Below are positions 1-7,327 of a stretch of 42,113 nucleotides of DNA, in pieces (the first letter of the stretch is position 1; each line of letters opens with the position of its first letter). Origin of the DNA: JAGOJE01 sp964553715 (GTDB lineage Bacteria > Pseudomonadota > Alphaproteobacteria > Rickettsiales > Rickettsiaceae). The translations under genes and the position numbers were made by a program. Under the pieces are notes generated by a model. The model saw nothing but the letters and a program-made list of their open reading frames with translations. It was not told the origin of the DNA and searched no databases. The stretch is taken from assembly GCA_964553715.1 (NCBI GenBank), contig CAZKKY010000009.1:1-42113 (forward strand), in the 5' to 3' direction.

Positions 1-20
1 TTACATGATCTGCTACTCAT
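1..20 (-). CDS. Start of a gene running off the left edge (partial)
   Basis: On the minus strand an ATG at 20-18 is followed by five more sense codons (reading Met-Ser-Ser-Arg-Ser-Cys) before the window ends. It is preceded by a very strong Shine-Dalgarno sequence, AGGAGGAG at 33-26, with a 5-base spacer. Such a good ribosome site makes this a likely real start. The product cannot be named from six residues. Because the sequence just upstream (53-97) resembles the opposite end of the window, a transposase of an insertion sequence is a reasonable but unproved guess. Confidence 0.4.
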
Positions 21-52
21 AGTTTCTCCTCCTAACTTATTTATATTACAAA

Positions 53-97
53 GTAGGTCGACCTCATATAACTTTTTTGGTCTAATTTAGGGGCGCA
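53..97. repeat. Left copy of a sequence shared with the right edge (inverted)
   Basis: GTAGGTCGA at 53-61 is followed at 91-97 by GGGCGCA and then TTATA. The reverse complement of the right edge has GTAGGTCGA (42107-42099) followed at nearly the same distance by GGGCGCA (42070-42064) and GTATA. The middle parts both contain a T-run ending in GG but are otherwise diverged. The two copies face outward in opposite orientations. They may be ends or leader regions of one mobile-element family. Confidence 0.4.
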
Positions 98-280
98 TTA
101 TATTATACGGTTATTAAATTCATTCATACCGATTGGATGACCCAGCTCATGATATGTCAATGACTCTATCTCTAGGATTGTAAGTTCTGGAAACAAAATT
201 TTATCTAACACTTCATGCCAAATATGTGCACGTGCGGGTATGGCATTAGGGTGGTTTTTTAAAAGGTTGATTTTGATCAT
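98..280 (-). pseudogene. Truncated GNAT acetyltransferase remnant
   Basis: The ATG at 280-278 overlaps the TGA stop of the upstream acetyltransferase reading frame as ATGA, so the two were once translationally coupled. The product starts MIKINLLKNHPNAIPARAHI, which I recognise as the N-terminus of a GNAT acetyltransferase family. After about 25 residues the likeness becomes patchy and the frame stops after about 60 residues, whereas a GNAT domain needs about 140-150. The acetyl-CoA binding motif is absent. I read it as a gene with an internal deletion and a lost 3' end. An upstream ATG at 301 would add seven residues but has less support than the ATGA overlap. No function is expected. Confidence 0.5.
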
Positions 281-1821
281 ACAATGCCCCCTACAAACCA
301 TTCAGATGCTACCTGTAAATTTTGTTCGCTTAAAAACTTACGTTTTGGATGGTCTGCAGCGCCGCATACTACAAGGATTTGAGTGGCGCCTCTAGCATTG
401 GCCGCAGCCTTCGTCTCTTCAATTAACCTTGCCCCAACAGATTGCCAAAGATTTTCGGATTTCATGCAAAAGTCATCAATCATCAATGTCAGGCCGCCGG
501 GATTATAAACTTCTGGAGCAATGCTCAGCTTACCAATGATAAATCCAAGGATTTCAGAGTTGTCATCCCGAAGGAGCGAATGCGACTGTGGCGATCCATT
601 CTGGATTGCTTCGCTTTGCTCGCAATGACGAGTGGCAGTAAACATCACATAATTTTTATCCTCTAGCAGTTCTTTGAACCATTCACCTTGGGCTTTATCA
701 CCTCCTTCTCCAGCATATCGCCAAAACTGCGGCTGTGCTTTTTCGTAGGATAAACGCTTGGCTTTTGACAGCGAAACCATGGCGTCGATATCAGAAAGTT
801 GTGACGTGCGAACGACAAACTTGGGAATAGTATCTTGCTGAGCATTTTTATGGTGGCTTAATATGCTTTCCCTGATGGAGGAAGACCGCAAAGCAATATT
901 TGTTTCATATACAGTTCCTTGGTGATATAGGATCTTCCAATCACCATTCTTCTTGCGCCAAAGTGTTGATCTTCTTGTGACTCTTGTTTTGTCTTGAATA
1001 AGAACATATGTCAGTAAATAATTATCCGGTGCGATTTTGGTGATCGCAAAGTCTTTAGCTTCCCAAATATCTTGATAATTTGGGTTGTTATAGCGCTCCA
1101 GGAGAGTTTTTATGACGTCTTGTTTGGTGTAGACATTACCTGATGCGCCAACTTCCCAAAACTCATCACACATTTGCCTTTCAATATCTTCTTTTGTTTT
1201 TCCAAACTTTTCAGGATGATGGAAGATTGGCTCTCGAATCTTAAGTTCCTCCAAGATGTTGTTCAGATAGTATTCTTGTCCCTGCGCAAATATAATACTT
1301 TCAAATTCCTTGCTCCGTTTAGTTGGAGAAAATTCTATTATTTCGTAGGTTGCTAGATCATTTATTGAAAATGGATCTTGATCTAATAGTTTTTGCAAAA
1401 CATCTTTGCTATCACATTTGGCTATTATTATCCCACCATTACGTGGAACTTGCGGACCTGAAACAATGAAGAAATCATTAGTATAACAATTGCTTAAAAA
1501 ATTCAAATGATCAGACCTAAATGCATCAATTTTTTCTAATGGAACTTTGTAACTTAAGATAACTATAAACAAATTGTTTTGCTGATTTATTGAAGATAAA
1601 TCCTTTAACATCCAAACTTCTCCAGTATCTTGCTGTTCTGATAACTTTTTGAAGCCTGCTTTTTCATAACATTTAATGGCAGCAAGATTATTAATATCTG
1701 GATCGGCGAAAATATAAGAGTACTGATTGCCGTGTAATTTAAGGAGTTGTACAATTGCTTTTGAGCCCAACCCTTGCTGCAGCACCTCTTCTTCGCCAAT
1801 AAAAATGTCAAACGCACCCAA
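277..1821 (-). CDS. Multidomain frame: GNAT C-half, YciI-like, DUF4440-like, GNAT
   Basis: This 514-codon frame joins several modules. Residues 1-75 are the C-terminal half of an AAC(6')-type GNAT acetyltransferase (GLGSKAIVQ acetyl-CoA loop, then NNLAAIKCYEKAGF). Residues 84-170 resemble a YciI-like domain (LFIVILSYKVPLE, His105, SGPQ.PR.GG). Residues 171-310 resemble a DUF4440/NTF2-like protein (KIREPIFHHPE, DEFWEVGASG, RRSTLWRK, WKILYHQGTVY). Residues 334-514 are a second GNAT domain. The first module belongs to a broken gene that begins at 2102, so the native start may be the TTG at codon 84 (1572-1570). Residues 397-421 are encoded by an inserted palindromic element (562-629) that leaves the frame open. 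Base composition is less AT-rich than the rest of the window, suggesting acquisition. The in vivo substrates are unknown, and activity of the second GNAT domain with the insert is uncertain. Confidence 0.6.
   Translation of the reverse strand: MGAFDIFIGEEEVLQQGLGSKAIVQLLKLHGNQYSYIFADPDINNLAAIKCYEKAGFKKLSEQQDTGEVWMLKDLSSINQQNNLFIVILSYKVPLEKIDAFRSDHLNFLSNCYTNDFFIVSGPQVPRNGGIIIAKCDSKDVLQKLLDQDPFSINDLATYEIIEFSPTKRSKEFESIIFAQGQEYYLNNILEELKIREPIFHHPEKFGKTKEDIERQMCDEFWEVGASGNVYTKQDVIKTLLERYNNPNYQDIWEAKDFAITKIAPDNYLLTYVLIQDKTRVTRRSTLWRKKNGDWKILYHQGTVYETNIALRSSSIRESILSHHKNAQQDTIPKFVVRTSQLSDIDAMVSLSKAKRLSYEKAQPQFWRYAGEGGDKAQGEWFKELLEDKNYVMFTATRHCEQSEAIQNGSPQSHSLLRDDNSEILGFIIGKLSIAPEVYNPGGLTLMIDDFCMKSENLWQSVGARLIEETKAAANARGATQILVVCGAADHPKRKFLSEQNLQVASEWFVGGIV
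562..629. repeat. Palindromic element inserted in frame in a GNAT gene
   Basis: The element begins GTCATCCCG and ends CGCAATGAC, with inner complementary parts (GCGATCC near GGATTGC). It is about 68 bp long. Read on the minus strand it gives a peptide containing HCEQSEAIQ and SLLRDD, a translation typical of dispersed palindromic repeats in Rickettsiales and other bacteria. It splits the acetyltransferase between the strand ending NYVMFTA and the next one starting EILGFIIGK, adding about 25 residues without a frameshift. That behaviour resembles the Rickettsia palindromic elements (RPE). A second, diverged copy lies at 1845-1920. Confidence 0.65.
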
Positions 1822-1844
1822 ATTCTCCGGTAAGGCTGAATGAT

Positions 1845-1920
1845 GTCATCGCGAACGAAGCGTGGCGATCCAGATCCAGTATTATTTTCCTTGATTTCTT
1901 CACCTTCAGCTTGCAATGAC
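1845..1920. repeat. Second palindromic element, at a gene-breaking junction
   Basis: It starts GTCATCGCG, contains GTGGCGATCCAGA and ends GCAATGAC, the same framework as the copy at 562-629 but with a different, longer centre. It sits exactly where the two halves of the broken acetyltransferase change frame. Confidence 0.55.
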
Positions 1921-1979
1921 GATATACGTGAACTATATTTTTCACGCACCAACTCGATTGTATAGGTCACATCCTGATC

Positions 1980-2015
1980 TCTCACTTGGCTCGTACCGAG
2001 CTTCGGAGTGATAGG
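1980..2015. repeat. Short 36-nt hairpin insertion in the broken GNAT gene
   Basis: The 36 bases encode 12 residues (PITPKLGTSQVR) between KKWW and DQDV. The core GCTCG-TAC-CGAGC can form a tight hairpin flanked by CACT/AGTG, suggesting a small palindromic insertion different from the larger elements nearby. That the family lacks these residues is from memory of related proteins. Confidence 0.4.
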
Positions 2016-2183
2016 CCACCATTTTTTGACGTGCGGCGCCTCTAGCCACTTTAGCAGTAACGGAAAATGTGATTCATGTAGCAGTTCGAAAGTGATGGTC
2101 ATAATCTACTCATGCTTTTAAGTTTTAGTATGTGTAGAATATATTACAATTACTATAAATAATCAAATCTTGAAGTAAGTCAA

Positions 2184-2210
2184 TAGATTACCGTCTGCGC
2201 GGGAATGACA
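2184..2210. repeat. Degraded palindromic repeat fragment
   Basis: CCGTCTGCGCGGGAATGACA looks like the right half of a GTCATTCCCG...CGGGAATGAC palindrome whose left half has decayed. It lies in the 129-bp gap between the broken acetyltransferase and the PHB depolymerase. Confidence 0.4.
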
Positions 2211-2231
2211 GCATTGTTTGCTTACGCTACT

Positions 2232-3476
2232 CTAGTCCCATTTTGTTATAAAATCTACAATCACTGGTACTATTTCTTTTCGGAATTTGCTACCACTAAA
2301 GATACCGTAATGCCCTACTCCTTTTTGTAAGTGGTATTGTTTACGGCTTTCGTCAACATTATTACATAGGTTTAATACAGCAGCTGTTTGTCCTATACCT
2401 GCTATATCATCGAACTCGCCTTCTATTCCTAAAATTGAAACATCTTTAATTTTGGATGTATCTACTTTTCTTCCTCTGGAAACCATTTGATGTTTGGCTA
2501 TTGCAAATTGATGGAATACTTCTTTTATTGTTTGTAAATAAAATTCTGCAGGAAGGTCCATAACTGACAAATATTCATCATAAAACTTTACTTGTTCTAT
2601 ATTATCAGGCTCGTCTTCTACAAGTAAATGCTTATACATCTCTATATGAGAGTCTATATGCTTTTGCAAATTCATAGAAATAAAACCTGCTAACTGAAGA
2701 AATCCAGGATATACTTTTCTTGTAAAACCAGGATAATTCGCAGGAACTGACGTAATTACAAAGTGCTCAAACCATTCTATGCTCTTGCTAGTTGCAAAAA
2801 GATTGACAGATGTTGGGCTTTTCCTTGCATCTATTGGTCCGCCCATCATAATCATCGATTTAGGTATAGCTTGATTTTTTTCATCTGCCATAATTGAAAC
2901 TGCTGCAAGTACAGGTACAGTTGGCTGGCACACAGCTAGAACATGAGTGTTATTACCTATTAAATTAAGAAATTCGATTATGTAATCAATATAATCATCC
3001 ATATTGAACGACCCTTTACTAACAGGAACCTGGCAAGCGCTAATCCAGTCTGTTATATATACATCATTGTACGGCAAAAGCTCCTTTACTGTAGAGCGAA
3101 GTAACGTTGCATGGTGCCCAGCCATTGGTGCAACTATAAGAAGTTTGGGTAGTTTTTTTTCTATATTAATTTTTCTGAAATGAATTAAATGACAAAAAGT
3201 TTTTTTTAATATTGTTTCTTGCGCAATAACATATTTTTTATTTTGGATTTCTGTTTCAATAATACCAAATTCAGGTTTTTCATATTGTCTTGTTATTCGG
3301 TCTGTTATTTCAAGATTAGCCTTTAAAGTCTTAGATATAGAAGTGTCATGCAAGATATTATAAGGACTGTTTAAAAAGTCCATTATAAAGTCTGTAGCAA
3401 TCCTAGCTGGAGATAAATATAACCTATTTATTTCCATAATTGTATAAATAGGGTTAATATATGTATATTTATACAT
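2232..3476 (-). CDS. phaZ: Intracellular poly(3-hydroxybutyrate) depolymerase
   Basis: The 414-residue product matches the intracellular PHB depolymerase family (usually about 400-420 residues) along its length. This alpha/beta-hydrolase uses a Cys rather than Ser nucleophile. The box VCQP holds Cys183, the acid is Asp356 or Asp357 in EGEFDDIAGIGQT, and the base is His389 in GVGHYGIFSG. The oxyanion region is seen at VAPMAGHHATLLR (115-127). There is no signal peptide, consistent with degradation of storage granules in the cytosol. No PHB synthase is present in the window. Met14 (MEINRLYLSP) is an alternative start; neither start has a good Shine-Dalgarno. It is transcribed divergently from hemB. 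Confidence 0.85.
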   Translation of the reverse strand: MYKYTYINPIYTIMEINRLYLSPARIATDFIMDFLNSPYNILHDTSISKTLKANLEITDRITRQYEKPEFGIIETEIQNKKYVIAQETILKKTFCHLIHFRKINIEKKLPKLLIVAPMAGHHATLLRSTVKELLPYNDVYITDWISACQVPVSKGSFNMDDYIDYIIEFLNLIGNNTHVLAVCQPTVPVLAAVSIMADEKNQAIPKSMIMMGGPIDARKSPTSVNLFATSKSIEWFEHFVITSVPANYPGFTRKVYPGFLQLAGFISMNLQKHIDSHIEMYKHLLVEDEPDNIEQVKFYDEYLSVMDLPAEFYLQTIKEVFHQFAIAKHQMVSRGRKVDTSKIKDVSILGIEGEFDDIAGIGQTAAVLNLCNNVDESRKQYHLQKGVGHYGIFSGSKFRKEIVPVIVDFITKWD

Positions 3477-3556
3477 TCTTAGTTATCCATATTATGATTG
3501 ATATATCGATATTTTACCATAATGCTATATAACTAATATATACTTAAGAAAATTTA

Positions 3557-3586
3557 TTGTCATAAGATAGGTTTCTTTGTTAATAT
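3557..3586 (+). promoter_or_regulatory. Probable sigma-70 promoter of hemB
   Basis: TTGTCA (3557-3562) and TAATAT (3581-3586) are separated by 18 bases and lie 39 bases before the hemB ATG. In such AT-rich DNA chance matches are common, so this is only a candidate. Confidence 0.35.
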
Positions 3587-3624
3587 AGGTGACAAATTTA
3601 TACCAATAATAAAATAGGCGAATT

Positions 3625-4620
3625 ATGTATCCCACAGTAAGACTTAGACGAAATAGAAAATATCAATGGCTTAGAGATTTAGTATCTGAGAATATAGTTT
3701 TACCTCATCATCTTATACTCCCATTATTCGTAACTGAAGGAGAAAACATCCGAAAACCAATAAAAACCATGCCATCAATTTATAGGTTTTCTATAGATCA
3801 AATTATCAAAGAGGTAAAAAAAGCTGCTGAACTTGGAATTAAAGCAATAGCACTTTTTCCTGTAGTAGATAGTGATTTAAAATCTGAAAATGCTGAGGAA
3901 GCATATAGCCTTGATAACCTTATTTGCAGGACTATTAGAGCTATTAAACATGCTAATATTGATATTGGAATTATTTGTGATGTAGCGCTTGACCCTTACA
4001 CCACCCATGGCCATGACGGAATAGTGAAAGACGATGATGTACATAATGAAGAAACTATAGAAGCATTGTGCAATCAAGCTTTAGTTCTTGCTAAAGCTGG
4101 TGCTGATATAGTAGCTCCATCTGATATGATGGATGGTAGAATTGGCGCCATAAGGTCGTACCTAGATGAAGAAGATTTTACTGATATACCAATACTTGCA
4201 TATGCAGCAAAATATTCTTCTAGTTTTTATGGACCATTTCGTGATGCTGTAGGATCTAAGCAAAATTTAGGCAATTTTACTAAAGATACATATCAAATGG
4301 ACCCTCGTAATGGTCTTGAAGCATTAAGAGAAATTGAGCTTGATATAGAAGAAGGAGCAGATATGATAATGGTCAAACCTGCACTTGCTTATCTGGATGT
4401 TATTTATGCTGCAAATCAAAATTTTTCAGTGCCTGTTTTTGCCTATCAAGTTTCAGGGGAATATGCTATGCTAAAAATAGCATCTGAAGCTGGTTGCTTT
4501 GACTTTACTAAAGCTATGATTGAATCTCTCACTGCTTTTAGAAGAGCTGGTGCTAGAGCGATTTTTACATATGCAGCTCTTGAAATTGCAGAAAAGCTTA
4601 ATATAAATAAAATAAAATAA
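3625..4620 (+). CDS. hemB: Delta-aminolevulinic acid dehydratase (porphobilinogen synthase)
   Basis: The enzyme condenses two 5-aminolevulinate molecules to porphobilinogen in haem synthesis. The 331-residue length is typical. The two Schiff-base lysines are Lys196 (LAYAAKYSSSFYGPFRDA) and Lys251 (MIMVKPALAYLD). The metal-site segment reads CDVALDPYTTHGHDG (118-132): the cysteines of the zinc-type enzymes are replaced by Ala, Asp and Asp, which marks the magnesium-type, non-zinc subclass known from alphaproteobacteria. It heads a compact unit with sco1 (14-bp gap) and xseB (13-bp gap). Confidence 0.95.
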   Translation: MYPTVRLRRNRKYQWLRDLVSENIVLPHHLILPLFVTEGENIRKPIKTMPSIYRFSIDQIIKEVKKAAELGIKAIALFPVVDSDLKSENAEEAYSLDNLICRTIRAIKHANIDIGIICDVALDPYTTHGHDGIVKDDDVHNEETIEALCNQALVLAKAGADIVAPSDMMDGRIGAIRSYLDEEDFTDIPILAYAAKYSSSFYGPFRDAVGSKQNLGNFTKDTYQMDPRNGLEALREIELDIEEGADMIMVKPALAYLDVIYAANQNFSVPVFAYQVSGEYAMLKIASEAGCFDFTKAMIESLTAFRRAGARAIFTYAALEIAEKLNINKIK

Positions 4621-4634
4621 TACAAAGGTCATTT

Positions 4635-5276
4635 ATGTCTGATAAAAAAGAAGAGAAAGTTTTTACAAAAATTGTTGCTGTATCTGCAGTTACAATTGCT
4701 ATAGTTGCATTATATTTTATTATTATTTATGGAACATCTAACAAACTGCCTTCAAAATACGAAGAAACATCGACTGGAAAAGCTGATATAGGCGGTGCAT
4801 TTACTCTTGTAGATACGGATGGAAATGATTTTTCAAGTGATCAATTACTTGGAAAATATAGCATAATATATTTTGGCTTTACTTTTTGCCCTGATATTTG
4901 CCCTACTGCATTAGAAAAGCTTAGTATAGTAATAGATGATCTTGCAAAAAATAATATTGATGTTACCCCGATATTTATTACCATAGATCCTTTAAGAGAC
5001 AAACCAGAAAATCTAAAGCCATATTTAGCGCGCTTTCATCAAAAATTCATAGGATTGAGTGCTAATAATGAGGAAGATACTCGTAAGGTTGCAGATAAAT
5101 TTAAAGTATTTTATGAAAAAATACCTGAAAGCGGAACTGGTAGAAATGACCATTTATTTGACCATAGCTCTTTTATATATATCATGGATAAAAATGGGGA
5201 ATATATTGGGCATTTCCATATGCAATCTAGCCCTGATGAAATGGCAAGTCAAATAAAAGAAATTATTAAGAAATAG
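4635..5276 (+). CDS. SCO1/SenC-type copper chaperone for cytochrome oxidase
   Basis: One N-terminal membrane anchor (about 13-33) precedes a thioredoxin-like domain (about 50-213). The copper-binding motif is Cys85-Pro-Asp-Ile-Cys89 in FGFTFCPDICPTALEKL, and the third ligand is His177 in DHSSFIYIMD. The 213-residue length suits the family. The protein should face the periplasm and deliver copper to the CuA site of cytochrome c oxidase subunit II. It follows hemB closely, so haem and copper supply to respiration may be co-expressed. That functional link is inferred from position. Confidence 0.9.
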   Translation: MSDKKEEKVFTKIVAVSAVTIAIVALYFIIIYGTSNKLPSKYEETSTGKADIGGAFTLVDTDGNDFSSDQLLGKYSIIYFGFTFCPDICPTALEKLSIVIDDLAKNNIDVTPIFITIDPLRDKPENLKPYLARFHQKFIGLSANNEEDTRKVADKFKVFYEKIPESGTGRNDHLFDHSSFIYIMDKNGEYIGHFHMQSSPDEMASQIKEIIKK

Positions 5277-5289
5277 AGTTTAAGGAGTA

Positions 5290-5529
5290 ATGTCAGTGAA
5301 AAAAATAGAAGATATGAGTTTTGAAGAAGCTCTAAAAGAACTAGAAAACTCTGTTAAAAAAATAGATCAAGGAACGGAATCTTTAGATGCATCAATTGAA
5401 GCTTTTGAAAGAGGTACGCTGTTAAAAGCACATTGCGAAAAAAAATTGCAAGAAGCAAAGCTCAAAATAGAAAAAATAGTACAAAAATCTGATGGCTCTA
5501 TCGCAGCAGAAGAAATTAACTCTTTATAG
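5290..5529 (+). CDS. xseB: Exodeoxyribonuclease VII small subunit
   Basis: This 79-residue helical protein carries the family core MSFEEALKELENSVKKID and LEASI-like and FERGT segments. It pairs with XseA, not in this window, to form the nuclease that degrades single-stranded DNA to oligonucleotides. The start needs care: AAGGAG at 5282-5287 lies only 2 bases from the ATG at 5290 but 8 bases from an in-frame GTG at 5296, so translation may begin at the GTG (VKKIEDMS). Confidence 0.9.
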   Translation: MSVKKIEDMSFEEALKELENSVKKIDQGTESLDASIEAFERGTLLKAHCEKKLQEAKLKIEKIVQKSDGSIAAEEINSL

Positions 5530-5599
5530 AGATAATCTATATAAAGCTTAATGAAGGTAAAAAGCGTATAACCACTGTTTGTAATAATAGGCTCTAATT

Positions 5600-6358
5600 T
5601 TACACAGTAGAAATAGGGCCGTTAGTAGAGCCTTCTATAAATTGTTTCAGATATGGATTGTCATTATTATTCATCTGATCTTTTGTCCCATGCCATAATA
5701 TTTTGCCATTATAGATCATACTTACTTCGCTTGCTATTTTGTATGCGCTATTCATATCATGAGTTATTGTAACTGTAGTAGCTCCAAGCTCGCTTCTTAC
5801 TTTTATTATAAGATCATTTATGACATTTGCCATTATTGGATCAAGCCCGGTAGTTGGTTCATCAAAAAATATTATTTCTGGATCTGTGCAAATAGCCCGA
5901 GCAAGGGAGACCCTTTTTAGCATACCGCCAGATAATTCTGAAGGATAAAGTTCTAAAATATGTTCCTTTAAGCCTACAGAAGTAAGTTTTTTAATTGCTA
6001 AATCTTTTTTATCATCTTTATTTAGATTATATATTTTTTCTGCAAAAAAAGTTATATTATCAAGTATATTTAGCGAATCAAACAAAGCGCCTGATTGAAA
6101 TAGAAAACCGCATTTTTGCATGAGTGCGAAGCGCTCTTTCATGGAAATATTAGTAGTATCTTTATTATCTATATAGATTTTGCCACTATCTGGATACATT
6201 AGGCCGATTATTGTCTTAATCAAAACAGATTTGCCAGACCCAGATCCACCTAAAATAACCATAGAACTACCTTTTGTAATATCTAGATTTATTCCATTTA
6301 ATACTTTATGGCTACCAAATTTTTTATGTAAATCTACAACCTTGATTTTTGTTTCCAT
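5600..6358 (-). CDS. mlaF: Mla-type ABC transporter ATP-binding protein
   Basis: The 252-residue ATPase has Walker A GGSGSGKS (37-44), Q-loop Gln88, signature LSGGMLKR (142-149), Walker B IIFFDE (162-167) and switch His200. The phrases TTGLDP and the short C-terminal tail fit the MlaF/Ttg2A branch, which drives phospholipid traffic between the inner and outer membranes. It follows the permease gene mlaE with only 2 bases between them. The substrate-binding MlaD and periplasmic MlaC genes are not adjacent, as is common in Rickettsiales. Confidence 0.88.
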   Translation of the reverse strand: METKIKVVDLHKKFGSHKVLNGINLDITKGSSMVILGGSGSGKSVLIKTIIGLMYPDSGKIYIDNKDTTNISMKERFALMQKCGFLFQSGALFDSLNILDNITFFAEKIYNLNKDDKKDLAIKKLTSVGLKEHILELYPSELSGGMLKRVSLARAICTDPEIIFFDEPTTGLDPIMANVINDLIIKVRSELGATTVTITHDMNSAYKIASEVSMIYNGKILWHGTKDQMNNNDNPYLKQFIEGSTNGPISTV

Positions 6359-6360
6359 AG

Positions 6361-7140
6361 TTATTTACCAAAAAATAATTCTGTTACTAAATAATTGCTA
6401 AGTAGAATCATGATAGAAGAGCTAACAACAGCGCTAGTAGTTGCTCTTCCTACACCTTTTGCACCTTTATCTGAATTATATCCATTATAGCAACTCATTA
6501 CAGATATAATTAGTCCAAATACTGTAGCTTTAACAAGGCCAGATACAACATCCATAGTTTCTAGATATTTTATGGTATTTGCAATATATAAAGAGCTATT
6601 AAACCCTAATTTATTAACACTTACTATATAGCCCCCCATAACACCTATTACATCTCCTACTAATACAAGTAGAGGTAGTGATATGGTAGCTGCAAGTACT
6701 CTTGGAGAAACTAAATATTTGATAGGATCTGTTGATAATGTATATAGTGCATCTATTTGCTCTGTAACCCTCATTGTTCCAAGTTCTGCTGCTATTGCAG
6801 CACCTACCCTTCCTGCAACCATAAGACCAGCAAGAACTGGCCCTAACTCTCGCGTAATAGAAAGTACTACTACAGTGGCAATAGAGCTCTCTGCTGAGAA
6901 TCTAGAAAAGCCTGTATAGCTTTGCAATGCAAGTACAGCTCCTGAAAAAATTGCTGTCATACCAACTACTGGAAGAGAGAAAAATCCTATATGAACCATT
7001 TGGGTTTTAAAAATTTTGAAGTCAAAAGATGAGGAAAAAATTCCTAACACCGCTTTTGTAGCAAAAGTGACAAGGGAACCTGTTTTATTTGCCAAATCAA
7101 TAGTCTTACGACCTAATTCTTGTAGATAAGTTTGTATCAT
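6361..7140 (-). CDS. mlaE: Mla-type ABC transporter permease
   Basis: The 259-residue protein has five to six hydrophobic segments and the MlaE family signature RVGAAIAAELGTMRVTEQID (111-130), including the Glu-Gln loop that contacts the ATPase. It should form the inner-membrane channel of a retrograde or maintenance phospholipid transporter together with the MlaF-like protein encoded directly downstream. The gene is divergent from pheS across a 187-bp gap. Confidence 0.88.
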   Translation of the reverse strand: MIQTYLQELGRKTIDLANKTGSLVTFATKAVLGIFSSSFDFKIFKTQMVHIGFFSLPVVGMTAIFSGAVLALQSYTGFSRFSAESSIATVVVLSITRELGPVLAGLMVAGRVGAAIAAELGTMRVTEQIDALYTLSTDPIKYLVSPRVLAATISLPLLVLVGDVIGVMGGYIVSVNKLGFNSSLYIANTIKYLETMDVVSGLVKATVFGLIISVMSCYNGYNSDKGAKGVGRATTSAVVSSSIMILLSNYLVTELFFGK

Positions 7141-7219
7141 ATTTCTACGCTATATTTTCATAAAAATCAGACTTAATATTATGCTATTATCATAATGGGT
7201 CAACTAATATCGTTATATT

Positions 7220-7249
7220 TTTACATGAAGTTTATGAATATAGGATAAT
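7220..7249 (+). promoter_or_regulatory. Probable sigma-70 promoter of pheST
   Basis: TTTACA (7220-7225) and GATAAT (7244-7249) are spaced by 18 bases, giving a leader of about 70 bases before pheS. The leader holds a small ATTCT/AGAAT hairpin, but I see no T-box or leader peptide rich in Phe. Confidence 0.35.
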
Positions 7250-7327
7250 TATATTGCAGCATGTGTTATTCTGGGATAGAATCCGCCGATCTAATATTCT
7301 TAATCTTAAATATGTAGGGTATATTTT

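Larger units (their letters stand above)
1597..2102 (-). pseudogene. Broken AAC(6')-type GNAT acetyltransferase
   Basis: The N-terminal part (from ATG 2102: MTITFELLHESHFPLLLKWL, then EAPHVKKWW) is a textbook start of an aminoglycoside 6'-N-acetyltransferase-like protein. The C-terminal part continues in another frame as LPENLGAFDIFIGEEE and ends with GEVWMLKDL near 1597. Between them the expected middle of the domain is missing and a palindromic repeat (1845-1920) sits at the junction, so the gene has both an internal deletion and a frameshift. A further 12-codon insertion (1980-2015) lies between KKWW and DQDV, which normally adjoin in this family as I recall it. The gene cannot make an intact acetyltransferase. 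Its C-half stays fused to the downstream reading frame. Confidence 0.65.

Noticed and set aside
98..301. HELGH motif looking like a zinc metalloprotease site
   Set aside because: The frame is only 67 codons, lacks any further protease sequence, and its N-terminus matches a GNAT acetyltransferase. The HExxH is most likely a chance result of gene decay.
7250..7327. Possible T-box or attenuator before pheST
   Set aside because: Only a 5-bp hairpin is present; there is no T-box consensus, no Phe-rich leader peptide and no terminator.
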